Positions 37,704 through 47,650 are shown, counted from the stretch's first letter. The stretch: DNA of 64,000 bases from Methylophaga sp. 41_12_T18 (GCA_002163115.1 MAAI01000069.1:12839-76838), one strand, 5' to 3'. Numbers and translations: made by a program. The notes: generated from the letters alone by a model not told the origin.

Positions 37704-37934
37704 ATGGATACTTCATTACACACCATGGAAAACTTATTCTTGCAGTTAGGCCTGGACAACTCTGAGGCAAGTATCGACAACTTTATTAGCCATCACCAGC
37801 TCAATGGCAATGAAAGACTTGAACAAGCACCGTTTTGGACTGCTGCTCAAGCAGCCTTTATTCAAGAATGTTTAGCTGAAGATTCAGATTGGGTTGAAGT
37901 AGTTGATCATCTCAATGCACAATTACAAAAATAA
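37704..37934 (+). CDS. DUF2789-family small protein
   Basis: 76 residues from ATG 37704, preceded by AGGAGA; the frame extended to a TTG at 37683 would pass through this ribosome site. MDTSLHTMENLFLQLGL, the HHQLNGNERLEQAPFWTAAQAAF block and DSDWVEVVDHLNAQL match DUF2789, a small acidic cytoplasmic protein of unknown function. Stands alone, 55 bp after the oligosaccharyltransferase gene. Confidence 0.85.
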   Translation: MDTSLHTMENLFLQLGLDNSEASIDNFISHHQLNGNERLEQAPFWTAAQAAFIQECLAEDSDWVEVVDHLNAQLQK

Positions 37935-38010
37935 TACTGCTGTTGTTGTATACACAGTTGATAGCAACAAAATTACCGGTTCCAAACAGCGATATTATAG
38001 CTATAACTCA

Positions 38011-39279
38011 TCAATCTAATGAATAAACGACGACTTGATTTTTACCCATTTTTTTTGCTTGGTATAAAGCCAGATCAGCTAAATTGATGTGCTCTTCGAT
38101 AAGCAAGTTCTGTTTCGAATCATCGAAAACAGCGACACCAATGCTTACTGGCACGCCTGCAACTTCTAACTCTTGCCGTATTTGCTCTGCTTTTGACTCC
38201 GCGGCATCCAAGCTACAACCCGACAACACAATAACAAACTCCTCACCGCCATAACGGCAGCAACAATCTATATTGCGAATAAAGAGATTAATTAAGTTAA
38301 CCAATCTAATTAATAATTTATCGCCAGCTTGATGACCTTGCGTATCATTAATTTTTTTAAAATCATCGATATCTAAAATTAAAATGCTAAACGGTTCACT
38401 GTGTCGTTTAAGAAAGCTAACCCGCTGGCCAATCATATCTTCAAGGTAACGGCGATTATATGCACCTGTTAATGCATCTTTCACTGACAGCTCTAACAAA
38501 TGCTTCGTTTTGTGATTGAGCTCATCTCGATGATTCTGTTTGGTTGTTAAAATTCGGTCAATACGTAACAAGAAGTTGTCTTCGCTAACAGGCTTACAAA
38601 TAGCGTCAGCGACCCCTAGTTTCAACAAATCATTAGCCATCGACGCATGGTTTTGGTCGAGTATGACGATTGTCGGTACAGAGCTAAATAATTGATTTTT
38701 ACCGACATAGGACATGACCGAAAAGACATCAGTAATAAGCAAATCATAGTGAATGCTTTTTACCGCCTTATGAACCAGTTTTATATCTGAAAAGTGGCTG
38801 ACAATATGACCTGACTGTTCAAATAAAGTCGTTAAGAAAGCAGCATGCTGTTCATCGTATTCAATTAATAAAAGACTGCCCGAAGCGGCATTATTGACCG
38901 GTTGAAATAGGTTGAAATAATTATCAACTTCATTGAGATCATGAAAATCAATGATGCCAAGCGCTAATGCCTGTTTCTTGTGCTCACGGTCTAAATCATA
39001 TGAAAAGGCGAAGATACGCGTTTGCAATGGTATTCCATGAGCAGATTTTAACTGCTCAAGCTTGTCTAATGTTACTTCTGGAGAAGTATCACAGCAAATG
39101 AGGTAATCAAATTGATGAGATATTAATTGCTGAATAGCACCAGCTAAATTAAGTTCATACTGAATGACAGCATCTGTACAAACATTCAAAAATTCCTCAA
39201 TGATTGAGTGTGTTTGTAAGTGATCATGTAAAACCAATGCTTTTTGACACATAGTATAACCTGTCAATTCAGAATCCAT
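38011..39279 (-). CDS. diguanylate cyclase with receiver-like N-terminal domains
   Basis: 422 residues. The N-terminal half has two receiver-like segments (about 10-105 and 140-250). The second keeps a phospho-acceptor-like aspartate in YDLLITDVFSV. The C-terminal GGDEF domain is complete: NRRYLEDMIG, FSILILDIDDFKKINDTQGHQAG, the signature RYGGEEF and an inhibitory RxxD site (RNID) five residues before it. It makes cyclic di-GMP, which commonly controls attachment, pili and motility. The ribosome site GAGGTAGG precedes ATG 39279; a later ATG at 39252 is possible. It lies 40 bp downstream of an ANTAR regulator on the same strand. Confidence 0.9.
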   Translation of the reverse strand: MDSELTGYTMCQKALVLHDHLQTHSIIEEFLNVCTDAVIQYELNLAGAIQQLISHQFDYLICCDTSPEVTLDKLEQLKSAHGIPLQTRIFAFSYDLDREHKKQALALGIIDFHDLNEVDNYFNLFQPVNNAASGSLLLIEYDEQHAAFLTTLFEQSGHIVSHFSDIKLVHKAVKSIHYDLLITDVFSVMSYVGKNQLFSSVPTIVILDQNHASMANDLLKLGVADAICKPVSEDNFLLRIDRILTTKQNHRDELNHKTKHLLELSVKDALTGAYNRRYLEDMIGQRVSFLKRHSEPFSILILDIDDFKKINDTQGHQAGDKLLIRLVNLINLFIRNIDCCCRYGGEEFVIVLSGCSLDAAESKAEQIRQELEVAGVPVSIGVAVFDDSKQNLLIEEHINLADLALYQAKKMGKNQVVVYSLD

Positions 39280-39319
39280 TCCTACCTCGACAATTAGATG
39301 ATTCGACTAAGCTCTATGG

Positions 39320-40006
39320 TTAGCTGACTTTACTACTCTGTTTTGTCGCCACTGCAGCTAAATCTTCCACTTGAACTTGAGCAGCCAACCATGATTCCAA
39401 ATCAATGATTTTTTTATCGTGCGACAGTTCAGGATGTTTGTGTTCATATAAACGAATCACTTCATTAGCCAGCGTCGCAATTCTAATACGCGCATTTCGG
39501 CTAAATGTTTTCAATACCGAGAATACTTGTAAAGCACTGAGGTGAGTCTGGCCCATAAGTAAGCCCGTAGCCATACCGATATCACGATTATTCTGAATTT
39601 TAGTCGATACATGCTCAACCCGACGAGAATGTAGTGTTCTTTCACGATGGATGTGTAAGCCCACTTCAATTTCTAACGCTAAGTGATGTAATGAAGGTTC
39701 AGCAAACAAAAAACCAACTGCTTTTTGTAAGTGTTCCGATAGATTTTCCATTACGGCATCATCATTTAAGCTGATGATAAACGGAATATCATAGATTTCT
39801 AAATTACTCAGTACCGCTGGCGAAGGTGATTTGATTATATCTAATGAAAGTATACAAATATCGAGACGTTTATTGCCCCATTCTGTATCAGCACAATCTA
39901 TTAATTTATAGCCAAGCTTTGACAACTCTCCGGCAAATTTAAGGTACGAGTGTGGGTGTGGACTTGAAATTCCAACAACAATTTCATCTTGACTTTTCTG
40001 ACCCAC
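39320..40006 (-). CDS. receiver-like/ANTAR RNA-binding antiterminator-type protein
   Basis: 228 residues. The N-terminal 120 residues look like a diverged receiver (GISSPHPHSYLKFAGELSKLG, ILSLD, IPFIISLNDD) with no clear full acidic pocket. The C-terminal segment (about 130-190: RRVEHVSTKIQNNRDIGMATG, then SALQVFSVLKTFS, ATLANEVIRLYEH) fits the three-helix ANTAR domain, which binds paired RNA hairpins to prevent termination. It is followed by the GGDEF gene. The RNA targets are not obvious here. The 186 bp upstream are AT-rich and hold no gene. Confidence 0.75.
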   Translation of the reverse strand: MGQKSQDEIVVGISSPHPHSYLKFAGELSKLGYKLIDCADTEWGNKRLDICILSLDIIKSPSPAVLSNLEIYDIPFIISLNDDAVMENLSEHLQKAVGFLFAEPSLHHLALEIEVGLHIHRERTLHSRRVEHVSTKIQNNRDIGMATGLLMGQTHLSALQVFSVLKTFSRNARIRIATLANEVIRLYEHKHPELSHDKKIIDLESWLAAQVQVEDLAAVATKQSSKVS

Positions 40007-40192
40007 AAATATTCCCTTTTGTTATCCATATTATTTTTATTTTCAGGCGGGGTGTGGGCCTTAGGACAAAGTATACAGTATGTTTTCCAGATTAATAGTC
40101 TTTAATTAAAACAATTTATCAATCAATATCTATATTCAAAATTTAGCTTAAATATATTGTTAAGTTTAATATTATGAGTATTTATTAATAAT

Positions 40193-41239
40193 TTATGGTG
40201 CCGGGTTTGGCCATTGCGAATGAATATTTTCTATTGATTCTAGTAGCTCAGAATCCAGCTCAATATTAATACTTTCAATATTGTTTTTTAATTGTGAAAT
40301 TGTTGTGGCACCGATTATATTTGCCGCCACAAATGAGCGACTATTTACATAGGCTAGAGCCATTTGAGCTGGATCAAGATTATTATCTTTAGCCAACTGA
40401 ACATAAGCTTGCGTTGCCGCTACAGCCTGAGGATTACTATATCTAGCATAGTCAGGCCATTTTGTAAGCCGTGAGTCCTTAGGTAATGCGCCATTCAAAT
40501 ATTTTCCTGTTAGCACCCCAAAACCAAGTGGTGAATAGGCTAACAAGCCCACCCCTTCACGGTGAGAGATTTCAGCACAACCTATTTCGTAACTACGGTT
40601 AAGTAAGCAATATGGGTTTTGTACTGATGCAATCACCGGCAGATCATATTGCTTGGCAAGCGCTAAAAACTGCATCATTCCCCACGGTGTTTCATTAGAC
40701 AAACCAATCTGTCTGATTTTGCCTAGCTTCACTTGTTTTTCAAGTGCCTCTAAAGTCTGTCTAAGCGGAGTTAACTCTTGCTCTTCCTCACTTGCTTGGT
40801 AGCCTAAACGACCAAAATAATTAGTTTGTCGCTCAGGCCAATGTAATTGATATAAATCTAAATAATCAGTTTGCAAGCGAGATAAACTAGCATTTAAAGC
40901 CTGCTCTATATGCAGATCATTAAACTGTGTTTTCCCATCCCTAATATGGGCAACCCAATCAGCGCCAGGTCCAGCAATTTTACTGGCTATAACGAGGTCG
41001 TCTCGATTGTCTTGCTTAGCTAACCAATTACCGATAATGGCTTCTGTCTGGCCATAGGTCTCTGCTTTTGGTGGAATAGCATATAATTCTGCGGTATCAA
41101 TGAAGTTAACACCGTATTCCATAGCCATATCAAGCTGCTGATTCGCCTGTTGTTGGGTATTTTGTTCACCAAAAGTCATCGTGCCAAGGCAAATAGCACT
41201 CACCTGAATGTCTGAATGTCCTAAAGAGTTATACTTCAT
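40193..41239 (-). CDS. tas: NADP-dependent aldo/keto reductase (Tas-like)
   Basis: 348 residues, an (alpha/beta)8 barrel oxidoreductase. Catalytic residues are visible in NFIDTAELYAIPP (Asp, Tyr), IASKIAGPG (Lys) and LDLYQLHWPERQTNYFG (His). The AIPPKAETYGQTE stretch and the NYFGRLGY insertion are typical of Tas (YghZ-related) proteins. The physiological substrate is unknown. It stands alone between two signalling blocks; 263 bp upstream lie without a gene. Confidence 0.85.
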   Translation of the reverse strand: MKYNSLGHSDIQVSAICLGTMTFGEQNTQQQANQQLDMAMEYGVNFIDTAELYAIPPKAETYGQTEAIIGNWLAKQDNRDDLVIASKIAGPGADWVAHIRDGKTQFNDLHIEQALNASLSRLQTDYLDLYQLHWPERQTNYFGRLGYQASEEEQELTPLRQTLEALEKQVKLGKIRQIGLSNETPWGMMQFLALAKQYDLPVIASVQNPYCLLNRSYEIGCAEISHREGVGLLAYSPLGFGVLTGKYLNGALPKDSRLTKWPDYARYSNPQAVAATQAYVQLAKDNNLDPAQMALAYVNSRSFVAANIIGATTISQLKNNIESINIELDSELLESIENIHSQWPNPAP

Positions 41240-41502
41240 AACAGCAACCTAAATTAAATCAAAAAAGTAGAATAGCGTATTTTCAACGTAACGATAATAC
41301 TTATACATCGTTCATAATTATAAGTAGTTAATGGCATATATCATTGGCTAGCTAGCTTGGCACTGGTATAGTCAATGTTTAACACTACAAACAATTGCCA
41401 TCGTGTTTCGCCAGCGTGATTACAATGTAACTTCTTTACCTTAAGCAGCTTATTTTATAAATTGTTTTCTAGCATAAACCTACTTGTGGAATATCGCAGC
41501 AG
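41240..41502. other. intergenic region between divergent tas and histidine kinase
   Basis: 263 bp, AT-rich, without an open frame above 30 codons that I can support. It must hold the two divergent promoters, but I see no consensus elements clear enough to mark. A TGGCAC at about 41358 lacks the matching downstream half of a sigma-54 site. Confidence 0.4.
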
Positions 41503-43107
41503 ATGACCATTAAAAACATTCCATTTCGACTTAATAATTTAGGTTTAAAAGAACGATTTTACCTTGGTCCTTTAGGTTTACTTATTGTATTGGCGATCCT
41601 GAGTTCCGTTTTTATCTATGTGGGTAATGCACATAAATTAGTTTGGCAGCAAGTAAGCCAGCAATATGATGAAGTGGGTGTAAAAACCAATCAAACGATA
41701 GATCAGTTTCACTCTATTCATGACCAACTGATAGATACCGTCTTTTCATTGGAAAGTGGTGCTAGCAACCAAGACATTTATGAGAACGGAATTGAAATAC
41801 TCGCCCAATTAGAACAAGTTCAAAACCAATTAAACGATCAACTTTTGGATGCGGAGTCATTAGTTTACCCGCTCATTGATAGCGATAGCCTCCTCTATGA
41901 TCAGGAGCTTAATAAACTCTCTCAAGCTTTCGTAGAAATGAATCAGCAGTTGGCTGAATACCATCAAACGGTCACCACCATCATTGACTTAACCACTGTA
42001 GACATCGCTCAAGCAAAAACACAGTCTCTTTTTGCAATTAAAGGTTACCAAAAAGTAAATAAATCGTTGAATACTGTACGGGCGGTTATTTTTTCTAGCA
42101 TTCAAACCTCGATGGACTCCAAGTTAGAAAAATATAACCAACTTTATGCTTCAATTTGGTTTGGCTTATTAGTATTCACCGGTTTTTTATTTTATATCTG
42201 CTTTAGAATTTCAAAACTTACGATTGCAACTTTAGACTATATTCACCGCTCATTACTTGATACCGCCAGATTAGTATCCAATAAAGAGGTTATTCCTACA
42301 GATAAACAACATGCCTCCTCCATAGCGCAAATTGAATCTGCTGTTGATACATTTTCAACAGTGGTCGTTGAATTAAATAAACAACGTGAACAAATTCAAC
42401 TTGAACAACAAAAGTCACAAGCGGCAAACCAAGCCAAGTCTAATTTTCTGTCATCGATGAGCCATGAGTTTAGAACACCATTAAATCAAGTTTTAGGTTA
42501 CACCCAGCTGCTCGAGCAAACGTCTTTAGATCAGGAGCAACGGGAATCACTACAAACGATTAAAAACGGCGGTGACACACTATTAGCCATGATAGAAAAG
42601 CTGCTGTTACTCACAGAGCTAGAAGACGACAATGTTTCTCTATTAATAGAGCCGACAACCATTAAAAGTGCATTGGATAAAAGTATTGAGTTGGTTGTAC
42701 CGTTAGCTGAAAATAAGGCGGTGACCATTAAACGTCTAGTTCAGCATGGTTATCCAGACATTGCTGTTGATCAACGGGCTTTAACAGACTTACTCAACAT
42801 CATCCTAAATAATGCCATTATTTACAATAAAGTGAATGGTAAAGTGGAAATCACTATTTCAGAAGAAAATAAAGGCTATCTGCGCTTTAATATCAAAGAT
42901 ACCGGCACCGGGATTGAACCCAACTCAGAAGAGGTTATATTCCAACCATTTGAACGGCTAGCCACTGCCAATTCGTCAATTTTAGGAGCAGGCGTCGGCT
43001 TAGCTATCGCTAAAAAGCTCACCACATTAATGCACGGCAATATTGGTTTTACTAGCCAACTAAATGTAGGCAGTACTTTTTGGGTGGAGTTTCCCATTGC
43101 ACGCTAA
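41503..43107 (+). CDS. orphan membrane sensor histidine kinase
   Basis: 534 residues. Helix 1 (about 25-44), a mostly helical periplasmic sensor (about 45-215, glutamine-rich, four-helix-bundle-like), helix 2 (about 215-235), a coiled coil rich in glutamine (QREQIQLEQQKSQAANQ), HisKA with SSMSHEFRTPLNQVLGY, and HATPase with NIILNNAI, IKDTGTGIEP and GAGVGLAIAKKL. All boxes are complete. No response regulator gene is adjacent, so its partner is elsewhere. Frames 42531-42728 and 42876-43097 on the other strand are shadows. Confidence 0.88.
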   Translation: MTIKNIPFRLNNLGLKERFYLGPLGLLIVLAILSSVFIYVGNAHKLVWQQVSQQYDEVGVKTNQTIDQFHSIHDQLIDTVFSLESGASNQDIYENGIEILAQLEQVQNQLNDQLLDAESLVYPLIDSDSLLYDQELNKLSQAFVEMNQQLAEYHQTVTTIIDLTTVDIAQAKTQSLFAIKGYQKVNKSLNTVRAVIFSSIQTSMDSKLEKYNQLYASIWFGLLVFTGFLFYICFRISKLTIATLDYIHRSLLDTARLVSNKEVIPTDKQHASSIAQIESAVDTFSTVVVELNKQREQIQLEQQKSQAANQAKSNFLSSMSHEFRTPLNQVLGYTQLLEQTSLDQEQRESLQTIKNGGDTLLAMIEKLLLLTELEDDNVSLLIEPTTIKSALDKSIELVVPLAENKAVTIKRLVQHGYPDIAVDQRALTDLLNIILNNAIIYNKVNGKVEITISEENKGYLRFNIKDTGTGIEPNSEEVIFQPFERLATANSSILGAGVGLAIAKKLTTLMHGNIGFTSQLNVGSTFWVEFPIAR

Positions 43108-43177
43108 AAACTTCCCTAGACAATAATAAATACAGCTCCACCATTAACAGTTTATTTCAGCCACTTTTTGAGCCAAT

Positions 43178-43768
43178 ATGAACAAAATTAAAATTATTTA
43201 CCTGACGGCTATCAGCCTATTTATTGTAGCCATATTACCGATGTTAACCAGTGGTTTGACTGAACAAGGGGTACGTTGGGCAGTACGACGAAGTGTCGAT
43301 ATTGCTTTTATTTTATTTGCATTTAGTTTTGGGGCGTCATCGCTTCAACTATTGACCCATTCTCGGTTATCAAAATGGCTGCTACAAAACCGTCGCTATC
43401 TGGGTATATCGTTTGGAATTAGCTTTTTATTACACGGCAGCTTAATTTTCTTGCTGGCTCGTCTTTACCCAGAACCACTATTAACGGATCTAACAGATAA
43501 TGTCATTTACACCGGCCTTATTGCCTTTAGCTTAACCTTTTTAATGACCATAAGCTCAAACAACGCTGCTGTTAAGTTATTAGGACGAAATAACTGGTCT
43601 AGACTGCACACCATAGGTGGTTATTATTTACTTATAATGTTTAGCTTAACTTTCCTATCCAAATTAGCCGAGCTTCAATTTTGGCCTTATATTATATTGA
43701 CCTTATGCTTGATAAGTTTACGTATTTATAAAATAATCAAACAGTTAACCACAACTTTGCACACCTGA
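43178..43768 (+). CDS. ferric-reductase-like (YedZ/FRD type) membrane protein
   Basis: 196 residues, with six probable helices. Histidines lie in helices as in haem-binding cytochrome b-type domains: LLHGSLIF (about residue 87-91) and [11 protein letters not shown] (about 147). The opening [19 protein letters not shown] and the RRYLGIS turn resemble the ferric-reductase-like transmembrane domain. A role in electron transfer across the membrane is likely; there is no adjacent flavin or molybdopterin partner, so the acceptor is unknown. Confidence 0.65.
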   Translation: MNKIKIIYLTAISLFIVAILPMLTSGLTEQGVRWAVRRSVDIAFILFAFSFGASSLQLLTHSRLSKWLLQNRRYLGISFGISFLLHGSLIFLLARLYPEPLLTDLTDNVIYTGLIAFSLTFLMTISSNNAAVKLLGRNNWSRLHTIGGYYLLIMFSLTFLSKLAELQFWPYIILTLCLISLRIYKIIKQLTTTLHT

Positions 43769-43781
43769 GTATTATCTAATA

Positions 43782-44015
43782 ATGAACCAACAAAAAGACA
43801 ACCCCTTACATGGCGTAACCCTCGAAAAGGTTATTAACACCTTAGTTGAGCATTATGGCTGGGAGCAGCTTGGCCAACGCATTAAAATTAACTGCTTCAC
43901 CTTAGATCCTACGGTAAAATCTAGTCTAAAATTCTTACGTAAAACACCTTGGGCAAGAAAAAAAGTCGAAGATTTATATATACAAACCACTAACAATAAT
44001 AAGTATACGAACTGA
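43782..44015 (+). CDS. DUF2132 (VF530-like) small protein
   Basis: 77 residues: [45 protein letters not shown] and VEDLYI are characteristic of DUF2132/VF530, a small protein with a helix-rich fold that may bind DNA. It starts 13 bp after the ferric-reductase-like gene and is probably co-transcribed. The leftward frame 43853-44044 is its shadow. Confidence 0.85.
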   Translation: MNQQKDNPLHGVTLEKVINTLVEHYGWEQLGQRIKINCFTLDPTVKSSLKFLRKTPWARKKVEDLYIQTTNNNKYTN

Positions 44016-44081
44016 TTTTTAGAACGTGAGGGATACGTTACCATCCCAAATTAACTAACACTTCTCTGGCAACATTTTTCA

Positions 44082-44861
44082 ATGATAAAAAACATCAGTA
44101 TTTTAGGTAGCGGCTGGCTAGGTCAGCCTCTTGCAGCAACCCTAGTTCAGCAAGGCTACCAGTTAAATCTGTCAACACGCAGCCAATCAAAACTAAACTC
44201 GCTAAAATCAGCTAATATCGATGTATTTATTGTTGATATAGCCAAATTAGATGCTCAAACGGCTGATTTTCTAACCGCCGATTTATTGATTATAAACATC
44301 ACTTCAAAAGACATAGTGGCGTTTGAAGCATTAATCAAACAGCTCGAGCAATCAACGGTTAAAAAGGTAATATTCGTCAGCTCTAGCTCTGTTTATCTTA
44401 GCAATAACCAAGTTGTCAGCGAAGACCAGCAGCATGAGAATAGTGGCAGCGTATTATTTCAAATAGAACAACTGTTTCAACAGAATAGTCACTTCAGCAC
44501 TACTGTTATTCGGTTAGCAGGCTTAATTGGCCCCAAACGCCATCCCGGTCGATTTTTTCAAAATGATAAAGTCATCAAGCATGCAGACAACCCCGTAAAT
44601 TTAGTGCACCTAGATGATTGTTTAGCAATTATTTCAGTAGTGATTAAACAACAGCAATGGGGACAAGTATTTAATGCCTGTGCAGACAACCACCCAACAA
44701 AACGTGAGTTTTATAAATATGCCAGCAGCTCATTAGGATTGCCCCTCCCCCAATGCTCGCCACTAGAGTCAGGTGACTACAAAATTGTGAGCAACTTAAA
44801 AGTTAAAAATATCTTAGGTTATACCTTCATTCATCCTGACATCATGAAAATAGAATACTAA
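44082..44861 (+). CDS. NAD(P)-binding epimerase-like protein
   Basis: 259 residues, Rossmann fold: nucleotide loop ILGSGWLGQPLAATL at the N-terminus, strand VKKVIFVSSSSVY with the SSSVY catalytic-type stretch, VIRLAGLIGP and HLDDCLAII. It resembles YeeZ-like extended short-chain proteins of unknown substrate. The usual YxxxK catalytic pair is not intact, so it may be a non-classical member. It ends 5 bp before the YchJ gene, likely one transcript. Confidence 0.75.
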   Translation: MIKNISILGSGWLGQPLAATLVQQGYQLNLSTRSQSKLNSLKSANIDVFIVDIAKLDAQTADFLTADLLIINITSKDIVAFEALIKQLEQSTVKKVIFVSSSSVYLSNNQVVSEDQQHENSGSVLFQIEQLFQQNSHFSTTVIRLAGLIGPKRHPGRFFQNDKVIKHADNPVNLVHLDDCLAIISVVIKQQQWGQVFNACADNHPTKREFYKYASSSLGLPLPQCSPLESGDYKIVSNLKVKNILGYTFIHPDIMKIEY

Positions 44862-44866
44862 CTACT

Positions 44867-45337
44867 ATGTCGATAACTACGCTACCTTCTTGTCCTTGTC
44901 TTAGCGGCAATAATTACTCAGCCTGTTGCCAGCCGTTACATGACGGTAAAATAACAGCACACAGCGCCGAGCAACTCATGTGTTCTCGCTATAGTGCTTT
45001 TTATCTTGGCAAAACAGGTTATTTAATCGCAACCCTACACCCTGATCATCGCCAACAAAATGATGAGCAAGTACTGACAGAAACTATCAATAATACCCAG
45101 TGGCTAGGTTTGAAAATTATCAGTCACCAGCCAGCTAAATTAGCTGCTACCGTAGAGTTTTGTGCCTTTTATCAAGATACACCTGTCGGCCAGCTACATG
45201 AAAAATCACACTTTATTAAACAACAAGGGCAATGGTATTACACCCAGGGCGAACTATTACCCGCGCTAAAACTTAGCCGTAATGAAGCTTGCTTTTGTGG
45301 TAGTGGTAAAAAATTAAAGCGCTGCCACCCACAGTAA
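44867..45337 (+). CDS. YchJ-family SEC-C motif protein
   Basis: 156 residues. N-terminal zinc cluster CPCLSGNNYSACCQP, a central cystatin-like domain (MCSRYSAFYLGKTGYLIATLHP) and a C-terminal SEC-C motif CFCGSGKKLKRCHP. These match YchJ (UPF0225), a cytoplasmic metal-binding protein of unknown function. It is convergent with the acyltransferase gene, one base apart. Confidence 0.9.
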   Translation: MSITTLPSCPCLSGNNYSACCQPLHDGKITAHSAEQLMCSRYSAFYLGKTGYLIATLHPDHRQQNDEQVLTETINNTQWLGLKIISHQPAKLAATVEFCAFYQDTPVGQLHEKSHFIKQQGQWYYTQGELLPALKLSRNEACFCGSGKKLKRCHPQ

Positions 45338-45338
45338 T

Positions 45339-47054
45339 TTAACCGGCTAAATAACGCTTATGTTTTGCTGGTTTAAGCTTGTGTAGGTCAACCATTACCA
45401 AGCCATCGATACAATTGGCAAATTCGGCATCAATATTAAAATCAATAAAGCGCACCCCTCCTGCCTGACACAACTCTGAATATTGTTTGTACAAGGTTGG
45501 TACAGTAAGATTCATATGGGCTAACTGTTCACGCATCAACTTAAAGTCAGCTTTACCATCATCACCACTAAGCAGGCTATTCACACTGTTTTTAATATTA
45601 CTATTAGGTAAGTACGGCACTTTCGCCGTCGCAAGCTGTTCATTATCCAGATAGTAATGTTGGTAATAACTGACAATGAGTGTCTTCGCTAAATCTGGAT
45701 AACTGTTACTTAAGCTCACCGGCCCAAACAAATAACGAAATTCTGGATAGCGCCGCAGATAGGCACCAATGCCATACCATAAATAATCTAAGCTTCGCTT
45801 TCCCCAATATTTAGGGTTAACAAAACTACGACCTAATTCGAGGCCTCGCTCAAAATAGGGCTGCATTTTGTCCAGATCATAATCAAACAGTTCTTGACTA
45901 TAAATACCGCGACTATCGGCTTTAGCAAGTAACTTTTTAACCTCGCCGATCCGATAAGAACCCGCTATTTCTAAATAAGCTTCATCCCATAAAATTAAGT
46001 GGCGATAATCACGATCATAACGATCAAGATCACGTTTTTTGCCAGTGCCTTCGCCTACTTGGCGAAAGGTAATTTCTCGTAACCGACCGACTTCATGCAT
46101 CACCGCTGAATCAGGTTGTGAATCAAACAGATAAATCTTTTTGCCATCAGCTGTTTCGCCAAGCAACTCAGCTTGCTGAAGCTCTTGTTTAACTTGTCGA
46201 CGTTCTTTAGGGTGAACTATGGTTTTTTCCGTTTCAAACAGTGATTTTTTGCCTTTAGCCATTCGATATAAATGACGCCGTAATAATTTTGCTTTTTCGG
46301 CTTTCACTAAAGGCAATGCGGCAATTTGTTTATAAGGTATAAGCTCGCCAACCGACATTGCAATAGTTTTAGATGTTTGCTTATACATTTCATGAGCAAG
46401 CATCATTCCTGATAACGGCTTATAAACTATAGAGAAACTATAAAATAACGGTGAATTTTTAGCACTTATATGAATAGGTAATATCGGTGCATTCGCTTTT
46501 TTTGCAAAGTTTATAAAACCACTATTCCATTTCCCATCTTTTACGCCATTCGGGCGAATTCTTGATACTTCACCAGCAGGAAAAACAATGACGGCTTCAT
46601 CATTATTCAAGCTATCAATAATACGTTGGATACTACTTTTTTGCGTTGCTTTTGAAAGATTATCAACCGGTAAAAATAACGGTTCTACAGCAGAAAAATT
46701 CATTAATATATCATTAGCAATGATCTTCACATCTCTACGAATCTCACCTACTAATTTAAGCAATGCTAAACCATCAAGTGCACCTAAGGGGTGATTAGCG
46801 ACAATGACTACTCGTCCTGTTGCCGGAATATTGTTGCGGTGACGGTGGGAAATGGAATAACTGAAGTTAAAGTATTCTAGGACTTGCTCAATAAAGTCAA
46901 AGCCGCTTAGATCTTGATGGGTATTAAGAAATTGATTAATTTCTTGTTCATGAGTTATTTTTCGTAACAAACCTAAAGTAGGTTTCTTTATCCAAGGACG
47001 CTTATTATCAAATCTTGGGAATTTTTTGCTAATCGCACGTTCAATATTGAGCAT
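45339..47054 (-). CDS. PlsC-like/GNAT fusion acyltransferase (OlsF-like)
   Basis: 571 residues with two acyltransferase units. The N-terminal half (about 60-260) is lysophospholipid acyltransferase-like, with NHPLGALDG (His/Asp motif) and VIVFPAGEVSR. The C-terminal half (about 300-560) is OlsB/hemolysin-like GNAT (VGRLREITFRQVGEGTGKKRDLD, YRIGEV, ELGRSFVNPKYW). The arrangement matches OlsF, which makes ornithine lipid in one polypeptide, adding the amide-linked and then the ester-linked acyl chain. Relatives act on other amino lipids, so the product is not certain. Stands alone. Confidence 0.82.
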   Translation of the reverse strand: MLNIERAISKKFPRFDNKRPWIKKPTLGLLRKITHEQEINQFLNTHQDLSGFDFIEQVLEYFNFSYSISHRHRNNIPATGRVVIVANHPLGALDGLALLKLVGEIRRDVKIIANDILMNFSAVEPLFLPVDNLSKATQKSSIQRIIDSLNNDEAVIVFPAGEVSRIRPNGVKDGKWNSGFINFAKKANAPILPIHISAKNSPLFYSFSIVYKPLSGMMLAHEMYKQTSKTIAMSVGELIPYKQIAALPLVKAEKAKLLRRHLYRMAKGKKSLFETEKTIVHPKERRQVKQELQQAELLGETADGKKIYLFDSQPDSAVMHEVGRLREITFRQVGEGTGKKRDLDRYDRDYRHLILWDEAYLEIAGSYRIGEVKKLLAKADSRGIYSQELFDYDLDKMQPYFERGLELGRSFVNPKYWGKRSLDYLWYGIGAYLRRYPEFRYLFGPVSLSNSYPDLAKTLIVSYYQHYYLDNEQLATAKVPYLPNSNIKNSVNSLLSGDDGKADFKLMREQLAHMNLTVPTLYKQYSELCQAGGVRFIDFNIDAEFANCIDGLVMVDLHKLKPAKHKRYLAG

Positions 47055-47137
47055 TGCTCATCTCTATTTTGTTGTAATAACAAAATCATAAGTGAACTAT
47101 ATGACAATTTTATAACGGTTTTATTACCGTTTATTTA

Positions 47138-47650
47138 CTAATGGTCGTCAGCGTGAGTGAGATATAAGGTTAGGCCAATTAATGCGATACCAGCCGCTAG
47201 TGCTAGTAAGTCTACTGGCGCGTGAAACTCCATAGTGATGGCATGTTCAAAGAAGTTAACAATCAAAATCATGATCACTACGCGGCCTAAGCGCGTTTTT
47301 AAATCATCTAAGCTATGAATAGCTAAAACAGACGGTGTCTCAGATGCTTCAGCCTGTTCAATTTTGCTAATAAACAATTCATACAGACCTAAGGCGAACA
47401 TCAGTAATACTGTGGCTAACAAATAGCCATCAATCACTTCTACCACATGAGTCACGGATTCAGCACGAAACGCTTTACGTGCATCACCGACCAAGTCAGC
47501 GGATAAATAATCACCTAAGTGTGAAACAAGAAAAAAGGCATCAACCGAAGCCATAAAGAACATAGCAAATGCGGTCACTAAACTAGCGATTACCGCTATA
47601 ACAACGACAAAACGACTATTCCATAGTGCGGTTTCAAACATACGTTCCAT
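47138..47650 (-). CDS. second YqhA/UPF0114-family membrane protein
   Basis: 170 residues, same layout as the gene at 27654: helices at about 13-35, 67-90, 115-135 and 143-162, VVEVIDGYLLATVLLMFALGLYELF and the SLDDLKTRLGRV motif. The function of UPF0114 is unknown. It follows panD at 26 bp on the same strand and may be the last gene of the pantothenate transcript. Confidence 0.82.
   Translation of the reverse strand: MERMFETALWNSRFVVVIAVIASLVTAFAMFFMASVDAFFLVSHLGDYLSADLVGDARKAFRAESVTHVVEVIDGYLLATVLLMFALGLYELFISKIEQAEASETPSVLAIHSLDDLKTRLGRVVIMILIVNFFEHAITMEFHAPVDLLALAAGIALIGLTLYLTHADDH

Noticed and set aside
41240-41502. Sigma-54 promoter at a TGGCAC near 41358
   Set aside because: The required TTGCA-type half at the right distance is missing.
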